From the NCBI RefSeq assembly GCF_004348265.1, contig NZ_SMNT01000008.1:1-64000 (forward strand): 64,000 bases of DNA, in the 5' to 3' direction. Positions 9,948-18,509 of the stretch are shown in pieces (position 1 is the first letter of the stretch; every line of letters starts with the position of its first letter). The translations under genes and the position numbers were made by a program. Source of the DNA: Methylobacterium segetis. Its GTDB lineage: Bacteria; Pseudomonadota; Alphaproteobacteria; Rhizobiales; Beijerinckiaceae. Under the pieces are notes generated by a model. It worked only from the letters and a program-made list of their open reading frames with translations. It had not been told where the DNA came from and did no database searches.

Positions 9948-12437
9948 ATGGTGACCAACTCCGCCGATGGCAGCACCCCGCCCTCCTTCCTGGACGGGGG
10001 CGGCGAGGCCGCGCGCCTGATCCGCGCACGCGACTGGTCGGATCATCCGCTCGGCAGCCCGGAGTGCTGGTCCGGCGAGCTGAAGGTGGCGCTGAGCCTT
10101 GTGCTCAACTCGCCCGAGAGCATGATCCTCGCCTGGGGGCCGGAGCTGCACTTCTTCAACGACACCTACATTCCGCTTCTCGGCCCGCGCGCCGCCTGGG
10201 CTACGGGAGAACGGTTTGACGTGGTCTGGGCCGAGGCCTGGGACCAGGCCGAGCCGATCATCCTCGATGCGTTTGCCGGGCGGAGCCGGCGCTTCGAGGA
10301 TCTGCCGTGGAAGCTCGGCACGGATCGCGGCGCGGCCGACACGTGGTGGAGCTTCTCCTACTCGCGCGTGCTCGACGCCCAGGGCGCGGTGGCGGGCCTG
10401 TTCATCGTCACGAACGAGACCACGGCGCGCGTGCTCGGCGACAAGGCTCGGCGCGAGAGCGAGGAGCAGCTGCGCCTCGTGATCGAGAGCGCCAAGGACC
10501 ACGCGATCTTCACCACGGATCCGGGCGGCACCATCACGAGCTGGTCGGCGGGAGCGGAGGCGATCCTCGGCTGGAGGGCGGACGAGGCCGTGGGCCGGGC
10601 GGGATCCATCATCTTCACGCCCGAGGACCGGGCCGACGGGGCCGACCGGCGCGAGCTCGCGACCGCCGCGGCCAGGGGATACGCCAACGACGAGCGCTGG
10701 CACCTGACGAAGGCGGGTCAGCGCGTCTTCATGAACGGCTCGACCCATCCCCTGCCTCCGGATGCCCAGGGGCGGCAGCGCGGCTTCATCAAGATCGCCC
10801 GCGACGAGACCGAGCGCTTCCAGACCCAGCGGGCCCTGCGCGCGCTGACCGAGACGCTCGAGCGGCGGGTCGACGAGGCGCTGCGCCAGCGCAAGCTCTG
10901 GGCCGACGTGTTCGAGACCACCGACGCCCTCGTCGGAGCGCTCGACCACGAGTTCCGGGTGCTCGCCGTGAACCGCGCCTACGCCGTCGAGTTCGAGAGC
11001 ATCTACGGCGTGCGGCCGCATATCGGCGACGACCTGCTCGCCTTGCTGGCTCCCTGGCCGGAGCATCAGGCCGCCGCTCGGCGTACCTGGAGCCGCGCAC
11101 TTTCGGGAGAGGAATTCACCCTCGTCGAGGCCTTCGGCAATCAGGATCGGCGCCGGACCTGCTACGAATTGCGGTTCACGACCCTGCGGGACACCGAGGG
11201 GCGGCAGATCGGCGCCTTCCAGTACGCCCAGGACGTGACCGAGCGCCTCCGCAACGAGGAGCAGCTCGCCCGAACCGAGGCGGCCCTGCGCCAAGCCCAG
11301 AAGATGGAGGCGGTGGGCCAGCTCACCGGCGGGCTGGCGCACGATTTCAACAATCTGCTGGCCGGCATCTCCGGCTCGCTGGAGCTGATGCAGACCCGGA
11401 TCAGCCAGGGAAGGCTGACGGACATCGACCGCTACATCAACGCCGCCCAGGGCGCGTCGCGGCGGGCCGCCGCGCTGACCCACCGGCTGCTCGCCTTCTC
11501 CCGCCGCCAGACCCTCGACCCGAAGCCCACCGACGTGAACGCCCTCGTGGGCGGCAGGGAGGAGCTGATCCGGCGCACCGTCGGGCCGGCCGTCGCCATC
11601 GAGGTGGTGGGGGCCGCCGGGCTCTGGCCGGCCCTGGTCGACCCGAACCAACTGGAGAACGCCCTCCTCAACCTCTGCATCACCGCCCGCGACGCCATGC
11701 CGGAGGGCGGACGCATCACCATCGAGACCGCCAACAAGTGGCTCGACGAACGGGCCGCGCGCGAGCGCGACCTCGCTCCCGGGCAATATCTGTCGCTCTG
11801 CGTGACCGACACCGGCACCGGCATGACGCCCGACGTGATCGCCCGCGCCTTCGACCCGTTCTTCACCACGAAGCCGATCGGCGCCGGCACGGGGCTCGGG
11901 CTGAGCATGATCTACGGGTTCGCCCGCCAGTCCGGCGGGCAGGTGCGCATCTACTCGGAGGTCGGCGAGGGCACGACCATGTGCCTCTACCTGCCGCGCC
12001 ATTACGGCGAGGCGGAAGGGGCGGACGCCGTGCCGGACCTTGCCGGCGCGCCCCGCGCCGAGCAGGGCGAGACGGTGCTGATCGTCGACGACGAGCCGAC
12101 CGTGAGGATGCTGGTCACGGAGGTGCTGGAGGATCTCGGCTACACGGCCATCGAGGCCGCCGATGCCGTCGCCGGCCTGAGGGTCCTGCAATCGGACGTG
12201 CGCATCGATCTGCTGGTCACCGATGTCGGCCTGCCCGGCGGCATGAACGGGCGGCAGATGGCCGATGCCGGCCGCGTCAGCCGGCCCGATCTGAAGGTCC
12301 TGTTCATCACGGGCTACGCGGAGAACGCCGTCGTGGGCAACGGCCATCTCGAGCCCGGCATGGCGGTGCTGACCAAGCCCTTCGTGATGGAGGCGCTCGC
12401 CTCCCGCATCAAGGACCTGATCGCCCGGACCCCGTGA
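9948..12437 (+). CDS. PAS-PAS hybrid sensor histidine kinase with C-terminal receiver (829 aa)
   Basis: Cytoplasmic two-component hybrid kinase; no membrane segment is visible. Order: N-terminal PAS-like sensor (DWSDHPLGSPECW, then FFNDTYIPLLG), a second PAS (SAKDHAIFTTDPGGTITSWS), a third PAS-like region, a coiled coil, HisKA with H465 (GGLAHDFNN), HATPase_c (DTGTGMTPDV, GTGLGLSMIYGF) and a REC domain with acceptor D759 (LLVTDVGLPGG). I chose ATG 9948 because the longer frame overlaps the flavoprotein gene. The signal is unknown. Its flavoprotein neighbour suggests a redox or flavin-linked input, which is inference. Confidence 0.9.
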   Translation: MVTNSADGSTPPSFLDGGGEAARLIRARDWSDHPLGSPECWSGELKVALSLVLNSPESMILAWGPELHFFNDTYIPLLGPRAAWATGERFDVVWAEAWDQAEPIILDAFAGRSRRFEDLPWKLGTDRGAADTWWSFSYSRVLDAQGAVAGLFIVTNETTARVLGDKARRESEEQLRLVIESAKDHAIFTTDPGGTITSWSAGAEAILGWRADEAVGRAGSIIFTPEDRADGADRRELATAAARGYANDERWHLTKAGQRVFMNGSTHPLPPDAQGRQRGFIKIARDETERFQTQRALRALTETLERRVDEALRQRKLWADVFETTDALVGALDHEFRVLAVNRAYAVEFESIYGVRPHIGDDLLALLAPWPEHQAAARRTWSRALSGEEFTLVEAFGNQDRRRTCYELRFTTLRDTEGRQIGAFQYAQDVTERLRNEEQLARTEAALRQAQKMEAVGQLTGGLAHDFNNLLAGISGSLELMQTRISQGRLTDIDRYINAAQGASRRAAALTHRLLAFSRRQTLDPKPTDVNALVGGREELIRRTVGPAVAIEVVGAAGLWPALVDPNQLENALLNLCITARDAMPEGGRITIETANKWLDERAARERDLAPGQYLSLCVTDTGTGMTPDVIARAFDPFFTTKPIGAGTGLGLSMIYGFARQSGGQVRIYSEVGEGTTMCLYLPRHYGEAEGADAVPDLAGAPRAEQGETVLIVDDEPTVRMLVTEVLEDLGYTAIEAADAVAGLRVLQSDVRIDLLVTDVGLPGGMNGRQMADAGRVSRPDLKVLFITGYAENAVVGNGHLEPGMAVLTKPFVMEALASRIKDLIARTP

Positions 12438-12483
12438 TCGCGGCCGAGGATGGCAGGCTCGCGGGTGTCCGGTCGCTGCGGGT

Positions 12484-12957
12484 TCAGGCCGCGCGCTCGA
12501 TCGGCAGACGGGCCCGTGCGAGGCGCGAATTCCGGTAGCGCTCGTCGAGCGTGACCTCGCGGGCGACCCAGGGCGGCAGGATCACGGGCTGGGCTTCGTA
12601 GGTCAGTTCGACCTCGGCCAGGATCAGGCCCGCCAGGGAGCCCTCGAACACGTCGACGTCCCACCCCAGACCGGCATGCTCGATCCGGTAGCGGACCTTG
12701 CTCAGGCAGGCATCGGGTCTGAGCCCGAGAAACATCGCCTCGCCGGTCTCGGTCGGGACCTCCTGCTCCACCTCCTCGCGGCTGGCACCGCGCCGCCGGC
12801 CCTTCCACGTGAAGAACGTCCGGCCCCCCGCCCGGCGCACGCGGACGGTGTTCTCGGAATCCGTGTGGAGATATCCCTGAAGGATGTTCAGCCCGAACCG
12901 GCAATGCTCCAGCACGGCCGGGGTGGCGAGGAACCTGCGCTCGATCTCAAGGGCCAT
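12484..12957 (-). CDS. CYTH-domain protein (157 aa)
   Basis: Member of the CYTH (triphosphate tunnel metalloenzyme) superfamily. The defining N-terminal motif is present as MALEIERRFL, followed by the Arg/Lys/Glu pattern of the beta-tunnel (VRVRRAGG, FTWKGRR, EEVEQEV, KVRYRIEH, WDVDVFEG, AEVEL). These charged residues bind triphosphate and metal in characterised relatives. The likely substrate is an inorganic or organic triphosphate, but it cannot be read from sequence. The ATG at 12957 starts exactly at the family N-terminus. It is divergent from the Nudix gene. Confidence 0.88.
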   Translation of the reverse strand: MALEIERRFLATPAVLEHCRFGLNILQGYLHTDSENTVRVRRAGGRTFFTWKGRRRGASREEVEQEVPTETGEAMFLGLRPDACLSKVRYRIEHAGLGWDVDVFEGSLAGLILAEVELTYEAQPVILPPWVAREVTLDERYRNSRLARARLPIERAA

Positions 12958-13127
12958 CCGGGAGCCAGACGCTGTTGCGGGACGGTCTTCGTTACGCACC
13001 GGACGACGCGGGCACTCCAGGGCGCGCCGCGCGTTGTCCACACCTCGTGCCGAGACGGGGAGCCTTCGGCCTCCTAACCAAGGTGAATGCATCGCCATTG
13101 GTTGCAGTCGAGGGATGCCGAAACACG

Positions 13128-13592
13128 ATGCGCACCGCCGAGGAGGCCGAACTGAAGAAGAAGCGCCGCTCCCCGCGCTCCCAGGTTGCCGCCCTGCCGT
13201 TCCGGCTCGCGGCGAAGGGCAAGCCCGAGATTCTCCTGGTCACGTCGCGGGAGACGAAGCGCTGGGTGATCCCGAAGGGCTGGCCGATGGCGGGCCGCAA
13301 GGACCATCGGGCGGCGGAGCGCGAGGCGTACGAGGAGGCGGGCCTGAAGGGGCAGATCGCCAAGAAGGCGGTCGGCCAGTACCGCTACGACAAGAGGCTC
13401 GGCGACGGCAGCACGGTGGCTTGCGCGGTCACGGTCTACCCGTTGCAGGTGTCCGACGAGCGGAGGCGCTGGCCGGAGAAGAAGCAGCGGCGGCGGCGCT
13501 GGTACGCGCCGGCCGAGGCGGCCGGCCTCGTCAACGAGACCGATCTGCAGGAGCTTCTGCTGAGCTTCGGCACGAGCGTGGGCAGGGGCTGA
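13128..13592 (+). CDS. Nudix hydrolase, diphosphoinositol-polyphosphate-hydrolase-like (154 aa)
   Basis: Nudix-fold pyrophosphohydrolase. The box region reads WVIPKGWPM followed by AAEREAYEEAGLKG, which supplies the metal-binding REAYEEAG part. The first Glu of the canonical box is not evident (KDHR in its place), as in a common alphaproteobacterial subgroup. The N-terminus is basic (KKKRRSPRSQ). The substrate cannot be deduced. I chose the ATG at 13128; the longer frame overlaps the divergent CYTH promoter. Confidence 0.85.
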   Translation: MRTAEEAELKKKRRSPRSQVAALPFRLAAKGKPEILLVTSRETKRWVIPKGWPMAGRKDHRAAEREAYEEAGLKGQIAKKAVGQYRYDKRLGDGSTVACAVTVYPLQVSDERRRWPEKKQRRRRWYAPAEAAGLVNETDLQELLLSFGTSVGRG

Positions 13593-13610
13593 GGCCGGAC
13601 CGCGGATCCG

Positions 13611-14588
13611 TCAGGCGTCGAGCAGCGGCAGGCGCTCGCCCTCGATCCGCGGCAGCAGGTGCATCACCGAGCGGGCGTACTCGTAGCGCGCGACCGCGAC
13701 GCCCTCCGTCCAGCCCGGCAGCGGCAGGGCCATCGTCTCGGTCACGTCGAGGCCCTGCTCGAAGCCCGACGCGATCCGCCCGTCGATCATGTCGAGCCAG
13801 GCGAGCGTCTGGTCGATGCCGCGCCGCCCGGCCTCGGTGGGCCCGTGACCCGGGACGAGGCGGCCGTGGCCGATCCCGGCGAGCGTGTCGAGCGCGGCTC
13901 GCCAGCGCGGCAGGTCGGCGTCGGGCGTCGTCGGCGCGCGGTCGAGGAAGACGAGGTCGCCGGCAAACAGCAGCCCGGACCGTTCCTCGAACAGGCAGAG
14001 GTCCTCGGCCGTGTGGCCCGCGAGGCGCAGGAGGCGGAAGCGGCGCTCGCCGACCTCCTCGACGCCCTCGCGGGCCTCCCGGGCGGGAGCGGGCACGCCG
14101 GTGCCGCGCATCCAGTCGCCCGCGACGCGGTACATGCCGCTGGCGAGGTCGTTGCCGAAGCGCTTCAGATCCGACCGGAGCCCCGCCCCCGCCCAGACGG
14201 TCTCGGGCGCGAAGGCGGATGCGCCGAGGCTGTGGTCGGCGTGGAGATGTGTGAGGAAGACGTGGGCCACGGGCTTGCCCGTGAGGCTGCGCGCCAGCGC
14301 TTCGAGCGCCTCGCCGTAGCGGTGCGAGGGGCCGGCATCGATCAGCACGGCGCCCTCGCGCGTGTCGAGGATCGAGACATTGGCGATCGCCCCGCCGTTC
14401 TGCGCCGTGATCGGCTCCGCGGCGCCGTAGATCGTCCAGGCGCCCTCCGCCACGGGAACGGGCTCGAGGGCGTAGCGCCGGGGCGCGGCGCGGCTCGCGG
14501 CCGGCAGGATCGCCGCGGCGGCGCCGAGCCCGAGCGCGAGGCAGCGCCGCCGGGTCGCCCCGGCCGGGAGGAGGTCGGCGGCTCGCAT
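13611..14588 (-). CDS. Quinoprotein relay system zinc metallohydrolase (MBL fold, 325 aa)
   Basis: Metallo-beta-lactamase-fold hydrolase, exported. It has the zinc motif HLHADHSLGAS, a later His in RLAGHTAED, GDLVF and VPGHGPTE. The N-terminus contains ATRRRCLALGLGAAAAI, a twin-arginine-like signal. Relatives of this SoxH-like type lie beside PQQ alcohol dehydrogenases and the SoxYZ-like carrier. They are thought to act in a relay with it, although the substrate is unproven. It is the last gene of the nine-gene operon. Its ATG overlaps the preceding stop by one base (TGATG). Confidence 0.88.
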   Translation of the reverse strand: MRAADLLPAGATRRRCLALGLGAAAAILPAASRAAPRRYALEPVPVAEGAWTIYGAAEPITAQNGGAIANVSILDTREGAVLIDAGPSHRYGEALEALARSLTGKPVAHVFLTHLHADHSLGASAFAPETVWAGAGLRSDLKRFGNDLASGMYRVAGDWMRGTGVPAPAREAREGVEEVGERRFRLLRLAGHTAEDLCLFEERSGLLFAGDLVFLDRAPTTPDADLPRWRAALDTLAGIGHGRLVPGHGPTEAGRRGIDQTLAWLDMIDGRIASGFEQGLDVTETMALPLPGWTEGVAVARYEYARSVMHLLPRIEGERLPLLDA

Positions 14589-15358
14589 CACGGGCTCTCC
14601 GGCTGGCTCCCGGCCCGTGCGGCGGGACCGGGGGCGGGAATCGGCAGGCGGGCCCGGAAGTCGCTGCCCGCGCTGTTGCGCGCGGCGAGGATCAGCGCGT
14701 CGCTCCCGGTCCGGTCGAGGATCAGCGTCAGGGTCGGGTTGTCGGCCACCGCCTCGGACAGGCTCACCTCGGCGAGGAGGCGCCCCGACGCGTCCGAGAC
14801 CCGCAGGGTCTCGACGATGAACAGCGGCACGTTCGCGATCATGCCGTTGTCCAGGGGGTGGGTCATGCGCAGGCGCAGGCGCACGCCCTCCTCCTCGCGC
14901 CACGCCCGGGCGCGCAGGGCCCCGAGGTTCTTCCAGTCGACCGTCTTCTCGATCACCGGCGGCACCGAGCAGCCGCCGCCCGCGGCATCGAGGTAGCGCC
15001 CGCCGACGTGCCAGAGATCCCCGCAGCGGGCGGCGGCGCGGATCGGCGTGCCCTGCTCGATCTTCATGCGCAGGCCGACAAAGGGCTGGGCCGCGCCGGG
15101 CCGGAGCCTCAGGGTCAGCGGGAACGGGTTGAGGTCGGCGATGACGAGGAGTTCGTCGACGGCGCCGAGCGGGCGGGCGTCGACGGTGACGGGCACCTGG
15201 GTCTGATCCTCGGTGACGGGGGGCAGCATGACCGCGACGCGATCGTCGAACAGGGCCGGGCGGCCGCCGAGATGGCGCTCGGCCAGCGAGGGCCAGAGCG
15301 GCGAGTCGAGGGGGTCACGGATGGTGCTGGCGTTCGGAGCGAGGGGGGATGCGGGCAT
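14588..15358 (-). CDS. Quinoprotein dehydrogenase-associated SoxYZ-like carrier protein (256 aa)
   Basis: Fusion of a SoxY-like and a SoxZ-like domain, as in the fused SoxYZ carriers found with PQQ dehydrogenases. The internal motif AAGGGCSVP supplies the candidate swinging-arm Cys. The SoxZ-like half follows (RMTHPLDNGM, FIVETLRVSDASGR). Unusually, no signal peptide is visible from ATG 15358 (MPASPLAPNAST) and no better upstream start exists, although the family is expected to be periplasmic. It begins 11 bases after the CXXCW-protein stop, so the start is constrained by the operon. Confidence 0.85.
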   Translation of the reverse strand: MPASPLAPNASTIRDPLDSPLWPSLAERHLGGRPALFDDRVAVMLPPVTEDQTQVPVTVDARPLGAVDELLVIADLNPFPLTLRLRPGAAQPFVGLRMKIEQGTPIRAAARCGDLWHVGGRYLDAAGGGCSVPPVIEKTVDWKNLGALRARAWREEEGVRLRLRMTHPLDNGMIANVPLFIVETLRVSDASGRLLAEVSLSEAVADNPTLTLILDRTGSDALILAARNSAGSDFRARLPIPAPGPAARAGSQPESP

Positions 15359-15369
15359 GCGGGCGCGCC

Positions 15370-15990
15370 TCAAGGTCCATCGGAGGGTTCGGCGGGGCGC
15401 TCGCCCGGCCTGTCGGCGGCGAGCGGGACCGGGGGCGGGCTGGCACGCTCCAGCGGCCTCTCGGCCTCGCTCCAGCCGTCCGTGCCCTCCGCGAACCAGT
15501 AGACGCGGCGGTAGCCGAGATCGGCCGCCCGCCGCACGGCGTTCCAGGACATCCAGCAATCGGCCCTGCAGAAGAACACGAGCGGGCGCCCGGGATCGCC
15601 GCCGCTCAGCCGCGAGAGCCAGGCCGCCAGATAGGCCGAGAGCCGCGGCTCGATCGTCCCCCGCCCGGTCTCGGGCAGCCAGACGGCGCCCGGGATTGTG
15701 TCCCGGCGGTCGACGATCCGCCAGGCGCCGGTCTCGGGATCGTAGCCGCCGCGCTGGGGCATCACGTCGATCATCGCCGCGCCCTCGCCGCGCAGACGGT
15801 CCACCTCCGCGAGGCCGACGCGGGTGCCGCCGCGGACCGGCAGGTTGACCGGGGCCCGGTAGTTCCGGACCCGGTAGCCCGTGGCGGCGTCGATGTCGGG
15901 CTCGCTGCCCTGCGCCCGGCTCGGCGCGGCGGCCAGCAGCGCGGCCGCCAGCATCCCGGCCGCGAGGCTGATCCGGCGGTCCGCCCTCAT
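15370..15990 (-). CDS. PQQ-dependent catabolism-associated CXXCW motif protein, rhodanese-like (206 aa)
   Basis: Exported rhodanese-like protein. A clear signal peptide (SLAAGMLAAALLAAAPSRAQ) is followed by a rhodanese fold (MIDVMPQRGG, DTIPGAVWLPE) and the hallmark Cys/Trp site FFCRADCWMSWNA. Here three residues separate the two cysteines. Relatives are tied by genome context to PQQ alcohol dehydrogenases; a role in sulfur or electron relay is presumed. The start overlaps the cytochrome b561 stop by four bases (ATGA). Confidence 0.88.
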   Translation of the reverse strand: MRADRRISLAAGMLAAALLAAAPSRAQGSEPDIDAATGYRVRNYRAPVNLPVRGGTRVGLAEVDRLRGEGAAMIDVMPQRGGYDPETGAWRIVDRRDTIPGAVWLPETGRGTIEPRLSAYLAAWLSRLSGGDPGRPLVFFCRADCWMSWNAVRRAADLGYRRVYWFAEGTDGWSEAERPLERASPPPVPLAADRPGERPAEPSDGP

Positions 15991-16547
15991 CGCCCGAGGC
16001 CCAGCATGCGCCGCAGCGTCCCGTCACGGTCGAGGCAATGGTGCTTGAGCGCGGCCGCGCCGTGGAGGGCGACGAGGCCGGCGAGCACCCAGGCCAGCCC
16101 GTCGTGCAGGCCGGCGGCGAGTGCGTAGAGGCGCTCCTGCTTCTCGGCGAAGATCTGCGGGATGACCGGCAGGCCGAACAGGGCGACCGGCCGGGCATAG
16201 GCGAGGGAGCGGACGATGCCGGAGAGCGGCATCAGCAGGCTCGCCGCAATCAGCGCGGCGTGGACCCCGCGCGCGGCGCGCCGCTCCCAGGCGCCCCGCG
16301 CCGGCCCCGGAGGCGGGAAGCCCTCGCGCCAGCGCCAGAGGAGGCGCGCCGCGGCGAGAGCGAGCACGAGGAGGCCGAGCGACTTGTGGACCTGCACGGA
16401 CGCGGTTCTCGCCGGTCCCGAGGGCACCCATTGCAGGGCGAGCCCGTAGGCCAGCATGACGAGGATGCCGAGGGCGACGCCCCAGTGGAGCAGGCGCGTC
16501 GGCAGGCTCAGGGGAGCGGGAAGCGGGATATCCGTCCGCGCGGTCAC
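15987..16547 (-). CDS. Cytochrome b561-family membrane protein (186 aa, GTG start)
   Basis: Four-helix b-type cytochrome. The helices begin near LLHWGVALGILVMLAYGLAL, and conserved His residues appear in LLHW, VHKSLG, GVHAALI and LHGAAALKHHCLD, consistent with two haem b sites. It probably moves electrons between quinone and the periplasmic quinoprotein relay; this is inferred from context. GTG 16547 overlaps the preceding stop (GTGA), which decides the start. The longer upstream frame is Arg/Pro-rich noise. Confidence 0.87.
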   Translation of the reverse strand: MTARTDIPLPAPLSLPTRLLHWGVALGILVMLAYGLALQWVPSGPARTASVQVHKSLGLLVLALAAARLLWRWREGFPPPGPARGAWERRAARGVHAALIAASLLMPLSGIVRSLAYARPVALFGLPVIPQIFAEKQERLYALAAGLHDGLAWVLAGLVALHGAAALKHHCLDRDGTLRRMLGLGR

Positions 16548-16837
16548 CGCTGCAGGGCCCGCAGATGAGGGAAGTCGCGCTTCGCCGTGGCGATGCGGCA
16601 GTCGCGCTCGTCCTCGGTGTCGGGACACAGGATCTCGACGCCGTCCGGATAATGGCTGAGGTTCTCGCATTCCGCCCGGAACCGGCTCACCGTTCCCCTC
16701 TGCTCGCTGTCGAGCCCGCTGACCTGACACTCCGTCCTGAGCATGAGCATCCGCCGGATCTGGTACTCCTTGACCTCCGCGCGGGCCGGGATCGCGGCGG
16801 CGGCGAGGAGGAGGAGCGAGGCGAGGATCGGGCGCAC
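16544..16837 (-). CDS. Small exported protein of unknown function in the PQQ-ADH operon (97 aa)
   Basis: I do not recognise this family. With GTG 16837 it begins with a signal peptide (VRPILASLLLLAAAAIPARA). The mature part is short, contains four cysteines (TECQ, AECEN, ILCPD, RDCRI) that could form two disulfides, and is rich in charged residues. An ATG at 16870 would overlap the cytochrome gene. Coupling by four-base overlap to the cytochrome b561 gene suggests a periplasmic role with it. Confidence 0.65.
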   Translation of the reverse strand: MRPILASLLLLAAAAIPARAEVKEYQIRRMLMLRTECQVSGLDSEQRGTVSRFRAECENLSHYPDGVEILCPDTEDERDCRIATAKRDFPHLRALQR

Positions 16838-16844
16838 CGGCCGC

Positions 16845-17270
16845 TCAGTTCTTCGGCTGGGCCTCGACATAGGTCCGGATCGCCCAGATCGCCTCCTGGC
16901 TGAGGATCCCCTCGAAGGGAGGCATGCGGTAGCGGTCGTCCTTCTTGGCGCCGTGGAGCACGCGGGTGATGAACCAGCCGTCGCCCGCCTCGCCGGATTC
17001 GACCTCGCGCAGGTCGGGCGCCATGCCGCCCGATTTCGCGTCGAGCCCGTGGCAGCGCGCGCAGTTCTGATTGTAGCCGCCGGCGCCGATCTGCACGGCG
17101 AGCGCGTTGCCCGCGTAGGGGTTCGCGGTGCGGACATCGTCGCCGAGGGGCGGCAGACCGGTCGTGTCGATGGGCTGGGGTGCCGCATCGCCGTGGGCGC
17201 GGGCGAGGCCCGGCGCCGCCAGCACGAGGGGCAGTCCGAGGGCGAGCGCCCGCAGGGCTTGGGGGATCAT
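16845..17270 (-). CDS. pedF: Cytochrome c-550, PedF type (141 aa)
   Basis: Periplasmic c-type cytochrome, the likely electron acceptor of the PQQ alcohol dehydrogenase in this operon. A signal peptide (MIPQALRALALGLPLVLAAP) is followed by a single haem-binding CARCH in NQNCARCHGLDAKSGG. A candidate axial Met lies in YRMPPFEGIL. Length and the LDAKSGGMAPDLRE context match the PedF/ExaB-like cytochrome c550 family. I give the symbol by family resemblance only. Confidence 0.88.
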   Translation of the reverse strand: MIPQALRALALGLPLVLAAPGLARAHGDAAPQPIDTTGLPPLGDDVRTANPYAGNALAVQIGAGGYNQNCARCHGLDAKSGGMAPDLREVESGEAGDGWFITRVLHGAKKDDRYRMPPFEGILSQEAIWAIRTYVEAQPKN

Positions 17271-17304
17271 GGGAGCCTCGATGTTCGGTCGCCGCAGGCG
17301 GGGT

Positions 17305-17730
17305 TCAGCGCTGCGGGAGGAGCCAGACGCGCCAGGATTCGGAGCCGCTGATCTGCAGCGAGTAGGTGCCGGGCGTGTCGATGAGGTAGGTGGCGCTGCC
17401 GCCGCCGCCGATGTGCAGGTTCTGGACGACGCCGCCCTGCGCGTCCTTGAGGTACATGACGAAGATCGGGCCATCGCTCTCGTAGCGCAGCACGGTCGGG
17501 GCGGTGATCGCGAAGGAGTCCGTCTGCTGGGTCAGGCGGCCCTGGAACCGGGGCGGCGCGAGACGGGCGGCGAGGCGGTCGTAGCAGCGCAGCCGCTCCT
17601 GCTCCTCCTCGACGGCGCGGCACCGGGCGAAGGCCGCGCGCAGGCCCGGTTCCGCGCCTGGGTCGAGGGCCGGCGCGGGCACCGCGCCGAAGCCGAGTGT
17701 CGCGAGCGCCAGCATCGCGGAGCCCCTCAC
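17305..17730 (-). CDS. Exported protein of unknown function in the PQQ-ADH operon (141 aa)
   Basis: I do not recognise the family. GTG 17730 overlaps the pentapeptide-protein stop (GTGA) and gives a plausible signal peptide (VRGSAMLALATLGFGAVPAP); ATG 17715 is the alternative. After it comes a Cys-containing helix (FARCRAVEEEQERLRCYDRL) and a beta-rich C-terminal half with a Gly-rich turn (IGGGGSATYLIDTPG). The RC...CYD pattern resembles other small exported proteins. The position in the operon suggests a periplasmic partner of the dehydrogenase. Confidence 0.65.
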   Translation of the reverse strand: MRGSAMLALATLGFGAVPAPALDPGAEPGLRAAFARCRAVEEEQERLRCYDRLAARLAPPRFQGRLTQQTDSFAITAPTVLRYESDGPIFVMYLKDAQGGVVQNLHIGGGGSATYLIDTPGTYSLQISGSESWRVWLLPQR

Positions 17731-18407
17731 GGGTCCGCCTGCGGGTCGGGTGCCGGGGCGGAGGCTTCCGGATAGGTCTCCCAGACAGGCTTGCCGTGCT
17801 GCCAATGGTCGGGGCAGCCGCGGCAATCCTTCATCCAGGCATCCTGGAAGATCGCGAAGCGGATCTTCACGCCCTCCATCACCGCGTTGGCGAGGTTGGC
17901 CTCGTAGAACTTCGCCTCCTGCAGGTCGGTGTTCACGAAGGTCGCGCCGACGAACTGCGCGCGCTTGGCCTGGACCATCTCCAGATCCGCGACCGTGAAA
18001 TCCGCGCCGCTGAAATCGGCGCCCGAGGCGCGGGCATGGTCGAGATTCGCGCCGACGAAGGAGGCCCTGCGCGCCTTCAGGCCCTGCATGAAGGCGATCT
18101 GCAGCTTCGCGCCGGAGAGGTTGGCGCCGTCGAGCTTGGCGCCCCGCAGGTTCGAGCCGCGCAGGTCGGCGCGGGCGAGGTTGGCGCCGGTCAGGTCGGC
18201 GCCGCCGAGATCGGCGTTCCTCAGGTCGGCGTGGCGGAGATCCGCCCCCGGGCACACCGCCCGCGGGCCGACCGTGCAGCCGTTGACCACCCACGGATCC
18301 GGCCGCTCGTCGCGGTTCTGGACCGCCGTCTGCGCGGCAGCTCCTGGGGCCAGGGCCGCCAGGCAGAGGCCCGCGAGGACGAGCGAGCGCGGGACGGGCA
18401 GCGTCAT
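17727..18407 (-). CDS. Exported pentapeptide-repeat protein (226 aa)
   Basis: Secreted right-handed beta-helix protein. From about residue 55 to 165 the sequence is a run of A(D/N)LXX pentapeptides (ADLRHADLRNADLGGADLTG and onward). The N-terminus is a signal peptide (VPRSLVLAGLCLAALAPG). The C-terminus has CRGCPDHWQHGKPVW with two Cys. I chose ATG 18407, which has GGAG seven bases upstream, over ATG 18425. It lies between the PQQ dehydrogenase and its cytochrome; pentapeptide proteins are found in several such loci, but the role is unknown. Confidence 0.85.
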   Translation of the reverse strand: MTLPVPRSLVLAGLCLAALAPGAAAQTAVQNRDERPDPWVVNGCTVGPRAVCPGADLRHADLRNADLGGADLTGANLARADLRGSNLRGAKLDGANLSGAKLQIAFMQGLKARRASFVGANLDHARASGADFSGADFTVADLEMVQAKRAQFVGATFVNTDLQEAKFYEANLANAVMEGVKIRFAIFQDAWMKDCRGCPDHWQHGKPVWETYPEASAPAPDPQADP

Positions 18408-18509
18408 CGGTTCGGCTCCGGACATGTCCGCGAGAGGAGGAACGGGAGGATCGGGTCCCGGAAGCGGGCTTCCGGGACCCGGGGTCGCGGGGCCTTCAGG
18501 CCCGCATCG

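Noticed and set aside
8372-9976. Long 534-codon minus-strand open frame
   Set aside because: Most of it is antisense to the well-supported flavoprotein gene and has composition typical of GC-rich shadow frames. Only the small 8372-8635 part is retained, tentatively.
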